A DNA stretch of 64,000 bases from Acanthosepion esculentum. Its lineage: Eukaryota > Mollusca > Cephalopoda > Sepiida > Sepiidae. Where the stretch lies: NCBI GenBank assembly GCA_964036315.1, contig OZ038495.1:28893182-28957181 (forward strand). Reading direction: 5' to 3'. Position numbers and translations under genes: made by a program. The notes below the pieces were generated by a model. That model had not been told where the DNA came from and made no database searches. It worked only from the letters and a program-made list of their open reading frames with translations. Position 1 is the stretch's first letter; each line of letters opens with the position of its first letter. This document shows, piece by piece, positions 21,813 through 33,147 of this stretch.

Positions 21813-22766
21813 AAAATAAAATGGCGAAATCCCTTCGTTAATATAATTTTCAAGATGCGTTAACCTAATAATCACTCGATGAATGTTATGATCCTTGTTT
21901 TTTAAAATTATAAACTGTATAAGGTCTTTATTAAATTCGCAAGTACATTCGACCGTACATTCAGACATCTCCAGGCATGGAAATTATTTTGTTTTTGGTA
22001 AGATTTAGGTAGCATCCGAGACAAAATATATAATGCGAATCGAAATATGTTTTTCTTAAATGTGTTATTGATAACGGATACAAACTTTTGAAGCGTGCAG
22101 TTGCAACGCTAAGGTTGGATTTTTTTTTTAAAGTGTGAATGCGTTTTTTATGAATATAACAATTTGAGAATTTTTTAGTTGTAGGAATTTATCAGTCAAT
22201 GTGGCATGAACTAAATAGCAGAGTACTTTTTTTGTTGTATGAATGATTCATTGTAATATAAAGTGAACTGCACCAAATATTTTATATATAAATATATAAT
22301 GTGTGTTCCAATAAGCAAACAAATCTACGAGTAAAGTGTTTGCTTGCAAAAGCGAAACTTGATTAGTTGGCAATCTAAATGATTTTTTTAACACTATTTG
22401 TACTTCAAATGCTATGGATACAAACCTCACCTCGAATCCTATTTATTACAGAAATATCCTTATCAACGTTAGAACGTAATGTTAGTTTAGTGAGAAATGC
22501 GTGGTCGCTTGGCGCCTGTTTTATTTTGCAAATATTGATTTTCCGATTATATGGTCATATATTTTCTCTAAAGTCTTGAAAGAATCCGAATTTCAGAAAA
22601 GTTTCCTTTTTCTATTCCGGAATGTCGATGGCAATATAAAAGAAATATAATAATACCAGCTGGAAAGCTAAAAATATATTTGGCGCTATTACACTTTCGC
22701 ACCTCATTTAATATTCGTTTTGATTTTCTGTTCATATTTGATTTAAAAAAAAAAAAAAACATCTTT

Positions 22767-23048
22767 TGGAATGATCGTTCTGCAGACATGTTGCTTCTTG
22801 TCATTCAGCAATGGGTTGCCACAGGTACGACAGTCTGGACTGAAATGTGAGCCTCGTACAATGGCTTGACGAACAATATGCTCAACCACGACACTCTCAA
22901 CCACACTCGGAACTTTGTGGATCCCAACACGGGAGTCACCACGAATCGAGATGAATCAATGTGGCAGCGCTCTCAGGCTAAATTTAAGACCATGAATTGC
23001 CCCACCAACAGGCAGGTGATTTCTGAATACCTGGCGGAATTTATGTAG
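22767..23048 (+). pseudogene. Merlin/IS1595-like (ISXO2-type) transposase, C-terminal part
   Basis: The frame reads DRSADMLLLVIQQWVATGTT, then VWTEM, a TGA at 22848, then ASYNGL, then LNHTRNFVDPNTGVTTNRDE, SMWQRSQAKFK and ISEYLAEFM before a stop. N-H-x-x-N-F-V-x-P-x-T-G-V-x-T and the later E-x-x-W...YL-x-E-F-M are signatures of the Merlin/IS1595 DDE transposase family. The TGA stands where the family normally has Trp, a single-base nonsense change. A complete enzyme would be about 300 residues; only the last third is present. Confidence 0.85.
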
Positions 23049-23181
23049 GCTCAAATCTTTGATGTTTCGCCTTCAACATCAAACAGCAATTATAAATATT
23101 GTTATAAAACTGTGCTCCAATCTTCAAAATGGTGACATCTTCTAAAATCTGTTTATTGGGAACGCGTTGAATACCAGCCAT
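23049..23181 (-). pseudogene. Merlin-like transposase, N-terminal stub
   Basis: From ATG at 23181 the minus strand reads MAGIQRVPNKQILEDVTILK followed by IGAQFYNNIYN. This is homologous to the minus-strand fragment at 28804-29032, which continues further into the zinc-ribbon-like part. The coding sequence runs directly into the oppositely oriented C-terminal piece. Confidence 0.7.
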
Positions 23182-23330
23182 AATACCTGGTTTGAAATGA
23201 ACAATAAAGTACGTGAAGCGATGAATATAAGCAGTGCAAAAAGGATAGTCAACATGAAAAATATTTGAGAAAAAATTACATCGCGGCGGAATATTACAAG
23301 GTGGGTGGGGTGCGAAAGTGTAATAACGCC

Positions 23331-24644
23331 AAAATAAGAAGGATCTCCCCAATGCGCAGCTATTTCCTTCCCATGAATGGCACCGACGACCCGATGTGGC
23401 ATGGATTCTACCAGATTCTGGCGACACCGTCTATTCAGGTTCGTTTGTTGTGAGTGCCTGCATGACATTTACTACGCCCTTTCACATGTTATAGGTTTAC
23501 TGAATAGAGACTCCATCCGCTGAGTGCAGAGGATGGTATCTCGAAATCAGTCGAATAATCATGGAACCCATTTCGTTTCCGCCGCGCCCAACAGAGAATG
23601 TTAAGGAATAATTACATAAGTGGGTAGGTGTAACCGTAAGTTCTATGCTAATAGTTTCTTCTATCGCTCTTCTCACTTGTAGAAATTTCGTCCGGCTTTT
23701 TGCTTCCTAGTCAACTTTGACCTTCAAAAATGTATATGAAATGTCAATCGCTATTTTGTCTTAATTTCTGTTCTTTTCTCTCCTTAATAGCGTTTTTTTT
23801 TTCTTTCTAATTCTCTAACAATTAGTAACCTCTCGCGTTTTTAGTGACTTTATTGAAACGAATAAAAATCAAAAGAGGGCGCACAAAGATTTGTGTATTT
23901 CGCAATCTCACTCGTGGTCCTTTCAGAAGAAATTTCCTACAATCTGAGATATCACTAACATGACCAGTATCTTGGTGAGAGGCTGGATCGATAACCTCAA
24001 TCAGTTTCTTCAGCACACGAATTTAAACGCTTCACCGAAAAACCTGGAAACAATAGACGTTTAACCAATTGACACAATGCCAGTTTTGTACGGTCCGATG
24101 TCGATATTCTTTGGTTGAGGTAAGGCACATTAATGATAAATGGTAGTCTTGTTGCTCACCGATTATGAAACACTATCAAACGTAGAGGTGTGATTTGATG
24201 GAATATTCCTTTTTGTTGTTGGGAGTTATAATCCTTTCAAGTGACCGCCCCCCACCCCGTTTTTCGGTGTCATCTCTAAGCACCTCCACAGTTTTCATGT
24301 CCCTCTGATGTCTGTCTGGAATTTCCATATTGCTGATATACCCTTACTACTTTTGTCAAAGACAACTTACATCGGTTGAAAATTCGAAAATAGCGACTGG
24401 TCGTGACAATGATTCTACGGTCACTTTGTCATAAATCCTGTCTGACATCCCATGGTTGCTTCTCTGCCTATTACATCACATTTATGCGTCACATTTAAGG
24501 ACTTTACAATCTCTAGAAATGCCTCACATTTCTCCCCACACATGAAATTGAACGAATATTCTTGCTTGTCGAGAGAGACATCGATTTAGTCCTCCTCTAT
24601 TCCTATACAGTATTCATGGTTTCGTTATTGAGCTATATAATATA
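23331..24644. other. Unique DNA, nothing recognised
   Basis: No repeat family or domain recognised. Short open frames, such as minus 23822-24016, have no recognisable motif. Confidence 0.4.
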
Positions 24645-25060
24645 AATGCAACAATATGAGCACTGGTAAAAATGGTTGCTGAAGACATTAGGTTTATGAG
24701 TCCCAGAAATTCATACACAGATGTCCCCAAGTATAGTGGATAAAGGCGTTAGTTAAAACAAATGACAGGACCCCAAAAGTGTGAGTTCAATACCGGGTTA
24801 AAGCGTTGGAGAACATGGAGAGGAGAATTAACAGGAGATAACTGACATCCATTAAACATGGCACGTGTAACTAGAACAGTCTACTCCAGCCAGCAAAATA
24901 AAGGTTTCACTTCGACATTCCAAACACCTGAATAAAGCCGGAGCGTATAACGGCCGAAACGTTGTGATAAATATGGCAACAAAGATGAGGACGATAGTCC
25001 GAATAATGTAAATAGTGTACATAATACCTCATCTCGGTAATATAGACAGATACTGGAACA
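24645..25060 (+). mobile_element. tRNA-related SINE, family S1
   Basis: It is collinear with the SINE at 11155: GCAACAATATGAGCACTGGT upstream, TATAGTGGATAAAGGCG (box A-like), GTGTGAGTTCAATACCGGG (box B-like), ATGGCACGTGTAACTAGAAC, then TAACGGCCGAAACGTTGTGA and the terminal ATACCTCATCTCGGTAATAT. This is the most complete S1 copy in the window. Confidence 0.85.
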
Positions 25061-25383
25061 TTTAAGTTTTTATACTACCACCGTTATTGTCTTATTTTAA
25101 GAGAAATAAAAGCAACAGAAAAATATCTAATCACATTGCAGTATTGCATATTTTTTCTACTTTATGAATAGTTTTTATTGTTGGGAACATACGGAATATA
25201 GTTTTGACATAAGATCTACTCATATATCTTATGTTGTTGAAACCAATAAGAATTGCAACGCGAAGTCTGGAAAATAAAAAATATATTCTGTTTTGGATTC
25301 TCCCCTTTCAGACATGGAAACATTTAGCGAGGAAAATAAAATTTCAGTGAAATAAAATCATTTTGTCTTAATGAAATTATTTC

Positions 25384-25762
25384 GGCGCTACTATAGCGTG
25401 AGGTCTACCTCAATATGTCGTCTACTCAGGTTCAGTGCGGAGGTCTACCGTACCCCTTCACATTTTATGATTTTTGCTAGAAGAGGAGAAAAAATTCCAT
25501 CGGTCTATTCGTGGAATACCTAGAAGATATTCGAAGTATTTATCGCTAAAATGAATGTATGTATTTCATTTGTAGCGTGTTTATTTTTACCTCTGTGCCT
25601 TTATTATAGTATATAGATATACAAATGATAGTATAAGGTTTAACTAAATATGTATACACATACATCATTATAGTTCATACACATACAATATTATAGTTCA
25701 ATGCCGCGGTATCCTCACGCCATAAACGAAACGGGAGGTAGATCGCACGCTACAGTAGCGCC
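25384..25762. mobile_element. 379-bp MITE with ~28-bp inverted repeats
   Basis: The left end GGCGCTACTATAGCGTGAGG, followed by TCTACCTC, matches the inverted right end GGCGCTACTGTAGCGTGCGA, followed by TCTACCTC. Flanks ATTATTTC (left) and AACATTTC (right) agree at 6 of 8 positions and may be an 8-bp target duplication. The GGCGCTA start resembles the Merlin-type ends elsewhere in the window. The interior has no coding capacity. Confidence 0.82.
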
Positions 25763-26835
25763 AACATTTCTTTAGGAACAAATGAATTATAAAAAATGTT
25801 AAGTTAATTTTCAAAAATATTGAATATGAAGGTTTACAATTTAGACTTCACAATTCGATATTTTTGTAAGAAAGCGATAAAACTTAATGCGGTGGGCTTT
25901 GAAATATCGTCCAAAGATTAATGCATTTCGATTTGATGTTGTTCAATGTTTATAGGTGTGGAAAATCCTAGTCATTAGTATGACTTTCATTTTAGTTATT
26001 CAATGCAGACAACACAAGATTGTTCGGTTCTTTTGTATCTGCCAATTCTCATAAGATGACTAAACATTAGCGGGTTGGCTTATAGATATTACAATTTTAT
26101 GATTTGTATTCAACTGAAAATTGTTGGCGTATTCATTTACTTGCATTTTTCTCGTTTGTTATATAAAGTGACCCTTAAATCCAAAACCTCGCTGGCTCCA
26201 GAGTAAAATTGTATTTTCTCGGGTATATCGCTGGATTTTCATAATTCTATGGGAACATGTCAATGTTGCGTATACACAATATTTGAAAAAAAAATATTTG
26301 TCAAAATCTATTTGGAAGTGGTTTCATTACAGACGAGATTAATGAAATGGGCAAGTTCAAATTCCGACTGAGACAGTTCATGTTAGAGCGATGCAGGAAA
26401 CTATCACATTCCCAACCGCTACTTCAAGCACGCACATATGCAATGTGATAGATAACTGGACAGATTCTGCTTTCTAAATCTTGGTTGACAACCAGTAGAT
26501 AAATACAACTTCACTATCTTTTCCAATAGCAATCATGGAATTGCAGATATTAGATTTTAAAGAGAAAGAAAGCTGTGGAAGTCGCAGACCGGTGGTTGCG
26601 CTAAAACAATTTGGGATTCCTTACGATTTAATTCAGCCTGTTTATGCAATTTAAGTAGACATGATTCACTCACTTGTGATATATAAACTTTAAACTCCGC
26701 TTCTGTTTATATTATGTTTCATTTGAATATTTCATACATCCCCATCCGAATCACAAATTTTGAAACGTTTTCATTTAACTCACTCAAATGCCTAACAATA
26801 ATTGAATAGGCCAACACGATTTTATATAACTTAAA
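25763..26835. other. AT-rich DNA, nothing recognised
   Basis: No motif or repeat found. Confidence 0.4.
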
Positions 26836-26839
26836 ATTC

Positions 26840-27465
26840 TGTCGTCGGCATCCGTCCGTCTCGGGAGACGATGGAGTAGCTCTATGGTGCGCTACGAGCC
26901 TGGGCGGGATGTATGGAGAACTAGGGCTACCTAGATATCTAGTTCCCCCTCTCGGCCTTGCTAGTAAAGTCCAAAGGAAAGGATGAACCAATATAGTTTG
27001 GTACCAGTTGCCGGAAGGTAGCACAGAGTGCTGTCCATCCGCCTTAGGGGCTCCACTCCGGATTTGTGTAGGGTTTACTCCTTAGCCTTTACTTCTCCCG
27101 AAGATTTCCACAAGGCAATGGAGCTATTTAACCGATAGCTGGGGTTTTGTTCATGGGCACCAGAGCGTGTCCACACACCGGTGCGCCTGCATGCCGCATG
27201 TTAATGGGCTAAACTCCTGCTCCGTCCGCTGTAATTTAGCCCGAGTCCTCAAGGTGCTCGGTTGCCACGTGTCGCCACGAGGAGGCACTACATAGGTCCT
27301 GCTGATGGAGAGGTTATATACTGGCAGGGGAAGACTTACGCACTCGGCTCCCTTTTCGCATTGCTGCTAGCCAGCGGCGGTAGCTGAAAGCGAGAAGCGA
27401 CAAGCACTACCACCACAGACTACCACACTAGACACATCACAACAGTCGTTGAGACACAACTTAAA
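26840..27465. mobile_element. GC-rich ~620-bp module, probably a retroposon
   Basis: A sharply bounded GC-rich island begins at GTCGTCGGCATCCGTCCGTC and CTCGGGAGACGATGG and runs to ACCACACTAGACACATCACA. Such bounded GC-rich blocks in AT-rich molluscan DNA are usually SINE-like or structured repeats. No other copy lies in this window, so the family cannot be defined here. The minus-strand open frame 26719-27024 is not convincing. Confidence 0.4.
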
Positions 27466-27699
27466 ATTAACCCTCTACATAAGACTAATATGGCTTATGA
27501 ATATATTCTTTCAGAGAGGTAATCTCTGTAAATAAAAACGAAATATTTAGGCTACTCTTTCATGTAGACTCGTGTTCATCTGTCCAAAGATTCATTCATC
27601 AAATACCATAAGAAATGAAATGATATTAAACAGCTCCTGTCTATTTATAATATTTATCTAATTGTAAAAAACAAAAGGTAAAGATTATTGTAGTATTTT

Positions 27700-27818
27700 A
27701 TGCAAATGAGGTACTGCTATAAAAGCAGCCCGCCACAGCGAATACCAGTTGAGCTACCATCTGTTGACCTGACAACGTATATTCCAGAGTAGTTACTTCA
27801 TAACAATTATAAAATAAA
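27700..27818 (+). promoter_or_regulatory. Octamer + TATA promoter with a close poly(A) signal, LTR-like
   Basis: ATGCAAAT (27700-27707) is a perfect octamer element, followed 11 bp later by TATAAAA (27718-27724), ideal core-promoter spacing. A start site would fall near 27750. AATAAA (27813-27818) follows only about 65 bp later. Promoter, short transcribed region and poly(A) signal in this order resemble the U3-R-U5 plan of an LTR. I found no second LTR or TG...CA boundary. Confidence 0.4.
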
Positions 27819-28089
27819 TTTACATACAACTAAGCAAGCATCCACAAATCTAACCGTCCTGGCTATGACGATAAACTGCATCTGCGTCCTGGGAAAGACG
27901 ATAAACTACGTCCAGGAGCAAGGCCTCTGATCTGGAGGTTTTAAGGAGTGGAACCACCTCTTGGTTGCTGGTGTTCCCAGGTCAACTCTGGGTCCCAGCT
28001 GTGGGCGGGTAGTTAACCCCGAAACTGGGGTAAAAACACTATCAAAGTGTAAAAATATGTTTTAATACCGGAAATACTTTGTAAAACAT
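27819..28089. other. Leader-like sequence with an imperfect ~30-bp direct repeat
   Basis: GTCCTGGCTATGACGATAAA (27869) and GTCCTGGGAAAGACGATAAA (27896) are imperfect direct copies. The region is relatively GC-rich up to about 28030, then becomes AT-rich. Confidence 0.5.
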
Positions 28090-28270
28090 TTATTACCAGC
28101 AATAAATTTTTGAAGGAAAAAAAAATATTACCAGCAATGTTTTTGAAGAAAAAATATTACCAACTATACATTTTTGAGGAAAAATATTAGTAGCAATATA
28201 TTTTGAAGGAAAATTATCAGAAATAGATTTTTGACAAAACAAAATATTACCAGCAATAAAAAAAATGTTT
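28090..28270. repeat. Degenerate ~40-bp tandem repeat
   Basis: AATATTACCAGCAAT followed by TTTTTGAAGGAAAA recurs five or six times with substitutions and small indels. Confidence 0.75.
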
Positions 28271-28780
28271 CGGCATTAAATTGAGGTTGATATGCCATAA
28301 AACAAAACAAACCAAACAAACAAACAAATTTAAAATACAATTGTTTCTGACCTCATATTTTTGAATGCATAAAAATTATTTTAAGCAAATAATTTACTAT
28401 CCCTATCATATTAGTACGCATTGGGGGTCAAATGAGTTGCCTCGTCTGGCTGCAATTGATTTAAGTAAAAGTAACGACACTTTCAAAATGTAATTATGCA
28501 ATTCTCCCCTATTCCCTGATGATTCTTTTTATTCGAAAGCTAGAGAAAACACAATTTATCTTTATTTTTTTTATTTATTTTAGCCAATTTATCCACAAAC
28601 AACAACCGCATTTGCGAAGAGATATTCGTACATTAGAAAATGAATCATTAAATAGAATACATAAATTGTCTTGTTTTAAAAATACATATTAAGAAAATGC
28701 TGCTCAAGTATAAAAAAAAATTAAAATGAATTTATAGACAATTCAGTAGAATTGGGACTTTGGTTATTAGTATTTTTATA
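28271..28780. other. AT-rich DNA, nothing recognised
   Basis: No feature seen. Confidence 0.4.
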
Positions 28781-29166
28781 GGCGCTATTACACATTCGCA
28801 CCCAAAGCTTTACGTGCGCATATCGAAATCCTGTTGTCCCCCGATCGCGAATAGTTTTGTTCCCTACAATGGTTGTTGCAAGCAATGCAGTCCATACTGA
28901 CTGCTAGCAAACCATAGTTACGGCACCAGTCTATGTAATTAGCAATATTGTTGTAATACTGTTCTCCAATCTTCAAAATGGTGATATCTTCAAAAAATCT
29001 TTTGATGGGGAACGTGTTAAAACCCCAGCCATAATACTTTGTTTGAAATGAACAATAAAGTACGGGAAGTGATGAATGTAAGCAGTGCAAAAAGGATAGG
29101 AAACAGGAAAAAAAAAATTTCTTGGTGGTGGGTGGGGAAATTACATCGCGGCGAAATATTACAAGA
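28781..29166 (-). mobile_element. Merlin-type transposon, deletion derivative
   Basis: It begins with GGCGCTATTACACATTCGCA. The minus strand carries the N-terminal transposase piece followed directly by this end, so the catalytic part is deleted. At its other side the subterminal sequence CTTGTAATATTTCGCCGCG (minus strand), which is next to the inverted repeat in the copy at 23.3 kb, lies directly against the left repeat of the following MITE. Confidence 0.75.
28804..29032 (-). pseudogene. Merlin-like transposase, N-terminal part with zinc-ribbon-like Cys
   Basis: The minus strand reads FPIKRFFEDITILKIGEQYY, NNIANYIDWCRNYGLLAVSM, DCIACNNHCREQ and then ISICARKAL. Cys-x-x-Cys (CIAC), a following Cys and a final Cys match the N-terminal zinc-ribbon-like region of Merlin/IS1595 transposases. 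The ATG at 29032 is out of frame with the rest because of a small deletion. The protein runs straight into the terminal inverted repeat. Confidence 0.72.
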
Positions 29167-29461
29167 GGCGCTATTACACTTTCGTGCCCTGCTCCAGCAT
29201 GTTTTCCCGCGACTATTTTATTTCTATGATTACTTTTTCCTGTTCATCATGTTCAGAATATTAAACCCACATTTTAAAACTTTTTCCAGTTTTTCTTTAT
29301 CACTCTGATACCACTCAACTAGTGTTTGGGCTGGAAACAGCTATATCCACAGCTGGACCTCGGCCTCTTACGAATGCTTATTGTTTTCCCTACAACGACT
29401 GTTGAAAGCCATGCATTCCATACTGATTACTGGGGGTGGTGCGAAAGTGTAAATAGCGTCC
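29167..29461. mobile_element. Merlin-derived MITE (~295 bp)
   Basis: The left end is GGCGCTATTACACTTTCGTG and the inverted right end GGACGCTATTTACACTTTCG. The interior (TTTTCCCGCGACTATTTTAT, CTCGGCCTCTTACGAATGCT, ATGCATTCCATACTGATTAC) matches the MITE at 46024-46409. Its right part is the reverse of the zinc-ribbon coding segment, so it is derived from the transposase-bearing element. Confidence 0.82.
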
Positions 29462-29601
29462 TGGATTTTTCTGTGATATATGTATTCATTTGCATATGTC
29501 TCTTCCGCATTCTGTTTTCCGGCAATATTTACTTCTTCCCTACAACGGTTGTTGCAAGCAATGCATTCCACCCTGATTGCTTTCGAAAGTGTAATAGCGC
29601 C
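29462..29601. mobile_element. Merlin-derived right-end fragment
   Basis: CTACAACGGTTGTTGCAAGC, ATGCATTCCACCCTGATTGC and then CGAAAGTGTAATAGCGCC repeat the right end of the preceding MITE, a partial second copy. Confidence 0.75.
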
Positions 29602-29879
29602 AAAAAGACAATAGGAAAACTGTAGTTCTAGCCATTGCGTTTCGTTCAATGTGGACTCCTTTTAAGGCAAGACATGGTCCAAGCTCAGCAGAAGAGCCTC
29701 GAAGACAAACTTATCCAAATTCCAGCTATCGGATGCACAATTAGAAGCCCTCAGCTTTGGTTAGAAATTGTCCACCGGAAATATGACACCACAGATTACA
29801 TAATTAAAAATCATTAATACAATGACACCGATGTTACCAAAGGCTGTATCCAAGGCCTAATCACAGCTACACACACAAA

Positions 29880-31600
29880 AAGAAAACGAATTGCACTGCA
29901 CTTCCTTGACGATACATAAAAACTCTGAAAGAATTAGATGACAATAAAACACTTCCATATATCTACTTCGAATAAGGGCGGGCGATTTGTAATCATGGAT
30001 AAACACATTTACCAACATACAATGAGAGAACTTATTAACGATGACAACATCTATGAAAAAGTAAACGTAAACGAAGCTATAAAAGAAACCCAAAAATTCA
30101 GAAGCGACATCAAAAAGGTACTAAAAAATGAAGACTCTTCTTGAATAAAACTTATTGAATACCATTCCAAAACACCCACATTATATGGGCTACCAAATGC
30201 GCATAAACCGAAAATATAAGACTTATTATATCAGGGATTTGCATCACTGCACATAGCGGGTAGACTAAGCAAAATGTTAACCCCACTCCTGGGCACTATT
30301 AATCCATCACACATACAAAATTCTGGTGACCTCCTAAACAAGATTAAAAACAGACATTATAAAAAAATATATGGCTAGTTTAGACACAAAATCTCTATAC
30401 ACAAACGTCCCTATAGAGAAATGCTTAAATCTACTAAAAAACACCTAAGAAATGCAAAACTTAAATTACATCTACCTACACATAACATAAAAAAATATAT
30501 TCCAGCTAATGACCAAGTAATGTTTTTCATTTTATAACCAACTTTACAGACAAAAAATTTGGTTTACCAATGGGATCTCTCAGCGGCGTCTTTGCTTGTC
30601 TATCATTAAAGTTTCTAGAAAGTGACCCATTCAAAAACATTCTACCCCCAAACACTCCCTACTTCATGTACTTGGACTACTCATTATTAATATATCCACA
30701 AAATAATAATTTAAGAGGTCTTGTCAACCAACTAAACAATGTTGAACCTATAACAGACGTCGTCTTTGAAACTCAAACGAAGTTCACTCTTCCCTTTCCT
30801 AGATATCATATTACGCAGAAACAATAACGAACTCAATTTTGACATTTATAGAAAAGCTACTAACGAAATGACCTGGACAGTTTCTACTCAAAAAACTCTT
30901 CTGGATTTATTATAGGTTTCTATTTGAGAGCATTAAGAATCTGCGGCCCCGAATATTTACCTTAAGAAACATACATAGAAAACATTCAGAAACCTAAAAT
31001 ACAAATATTTCATTCACAGTGAAATATGAAAACACACAAAATATACAACCGCAACAAAAATAACATCATCCGTAATAATAAATTATATGCGAACAGACAC
31101 ATAATACTATCGACCAACTGCGTCATGTCCACTATACAGAATAATCTATCTCATCTAAATAATCTTTAAATGACAAACAATCCCAAAACCATTATGAATA
31201 TGATCAGTTCTTCAAACACCCATAGAAATAATATTTTTGAAGTAAGCATATAGAAAAAATAAATTGCCAAAAGTTGCTCACAATACATTTGGAAAAACAT
31301 GTAGAATTTAAAAAAAAACATCTATTAGCACAAAAGAGAAATCAGAAATAATTTAACAAATGCACTAGTCATACATATAAATTCAACCACGTTTTAATTT
31401 TATAAATGCTACACTCATAAAAAAGAGAAAATAATTCACTCAGAAGGAAAATCCTGGAGAGTGCTGCCATCGAATATTATCCAAATATTAATCTGCGCCC
31501 TGGTTCTTTTTCTCCAATATCACTATTCCTAACAGAATCACTACTCTCCCAAGGCAAAGGACACAACAAATATAATAAGAAATCAAAAGAAAACGGTTGA
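29880..31600 (+). pseudogene. Penelope-like element reverse transcriptase, decayed
   Basis: In order on the plus strand: KGGRFVIMDKHIY (29975), LYGLPNAHKP (30181-30210), then HIAGRLSKMLTPLLG and PSHIQNSGDLL. These are followed by FGLPMGSLSGVFACLSLKFL (30559), YFMYLDYSLLIY (30660), LPFLDIILRRNN with YRKATNEMTW (30787-30880), GFYLRALRICGPEYLP (30915-30965) and a C-terminal PNINLRPGSFSPIS (31475-31520). This order of motifs is that of Penelope-like reverse transcriptases. The catalytic Y-x-D-D box reads YLDY, so the second Asp is lost. Several stops (for example at 30142 and 30217) and frameshifts break it. I cannot recognise the GIY-YIG endonuclease core clearly. From 31601 to 32260 I see nothing. 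Confidence 0.8.
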
Positions 31601-32260
31601 ATCCATCAACACATCAATAAAACCATATTTATACATGTCAAAATATTCTATTTTAAAGAAATTAATTGACGTAATGTATCAGTTGACCAAATGAATATAT
31701 TCTTCTATTTGCCAACGACATTGTTGTTTATAGATACTTTGTTTCAATAAATTAATTTCGTTTTTTTTGTCTTGAAAATTTCAACATTGGACGAATCGCG
31801 TCGACTAAAACTAGTTTTCCTATTCTTTTTTTCTTTTTTATGCATGCTGTTTTTTCTACAGGTTAATTTTGAAATATATATATATATATTACAGTTGAAA
31901 AGTTTGAAGCCACCACCATAATCAGCATGGAATGAACTTGATATAAAAGTGGCAAAAATGAAAAGCAGATATTAGTCATTCAAAAAAGAGTGGAATCAAT
32001 TATCAAACATACATTGAGAAACTTTTACAAAGAATTGCAAAAATTGGTGCTGCAATAATCGAGGCTGAAGAAGGATATTTTGACGACAGCAAAATTTAAT
32101 CATTTTTCTTTTCCTTTTGTCAAGTTTTATTATTTAAAAAAATCATCTCACTTTTTTAACCATGTATAGTAATTTTCTATTTAAAGTACAAAAGTAATTT
32201 TGGGATCAATTTTTAAAAAATTACCAGGGGTGGTCTACAACTTTTGAAATTTTGTGTGTG

Positions 32261-33147
32261 TGTGTGTATATATATATAATATATAATACATAATATATAA
32301 TATAATATATATAATATATAATATGATATATATAATATATATAATACATAATATATAATATAATATATATAATATATAATATGATATATATAATATATAT
32401 AATACATAATATATAATATATAATATATAATACATAATATATAATATAATATATAATATATAATACATAATATATAATATAATATATAATATATAATACA
32501 TAATATATAATATAATATATAATATATAATACATAATATATAATATAATATATAATATATAATACATAATATATAATATAATATATAATATATAATACAT
32601 AATATATAATATAATATATAATATATAATATAATACATAATATATAATATAATATATAATATATAATATAATACATAATATATAATATAATATATAATAT
32701 ATAATATAATATATAATATATAATATAATACATAATATATAATATAATACATAATATATAATATAATACATAATATATAATACATAATATATAATATAAT
32801 ATATAATATATAATATAATATATATAATACATAATATAATATATATAATACATAATATAATATATATAATACATAATATAATATATATAATACATAATAT
32901 AATATATATAATACATAATATAATATATATAATACATAATATAATATATATAATACATAATATAATATATATAATACATAATATAATATATATAATACAT
33001 AATATAATATATATAATACATAATATAATATATATAATACATAATATAATATATATAATACATAATATAATATATATAATATATATAATATATATAATAC
33101 ATAATATAATATATATAATATATATAATATATATAATACATAATATA

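Larger units (their letters stand above)
22682..23330. mobile_element. Merlin-type DNA transposon remnant, rearranged
   Basis: The left end GGCGCTATTACACTTTCGCA and the right end (inverted) GGCGTTATTACACTTTCGCA form terminal inverted repeats of about 22 bp. Inside, the C-terminal half of a transposase reads rightwards from the left end, while the N-terminal start reads leftwards from the right end. The two coding parts converge, so this is not a simple deletion; an internal inversion or the joining of two copies is implied. No matching 8-bp target duplication is visible at the flanks. Confidence 0.8.

Noticed and set aside
23822..24016. 64-codon minus-strand open frame
   Set aside because: Mixed composition but no recognised motif or gene context.
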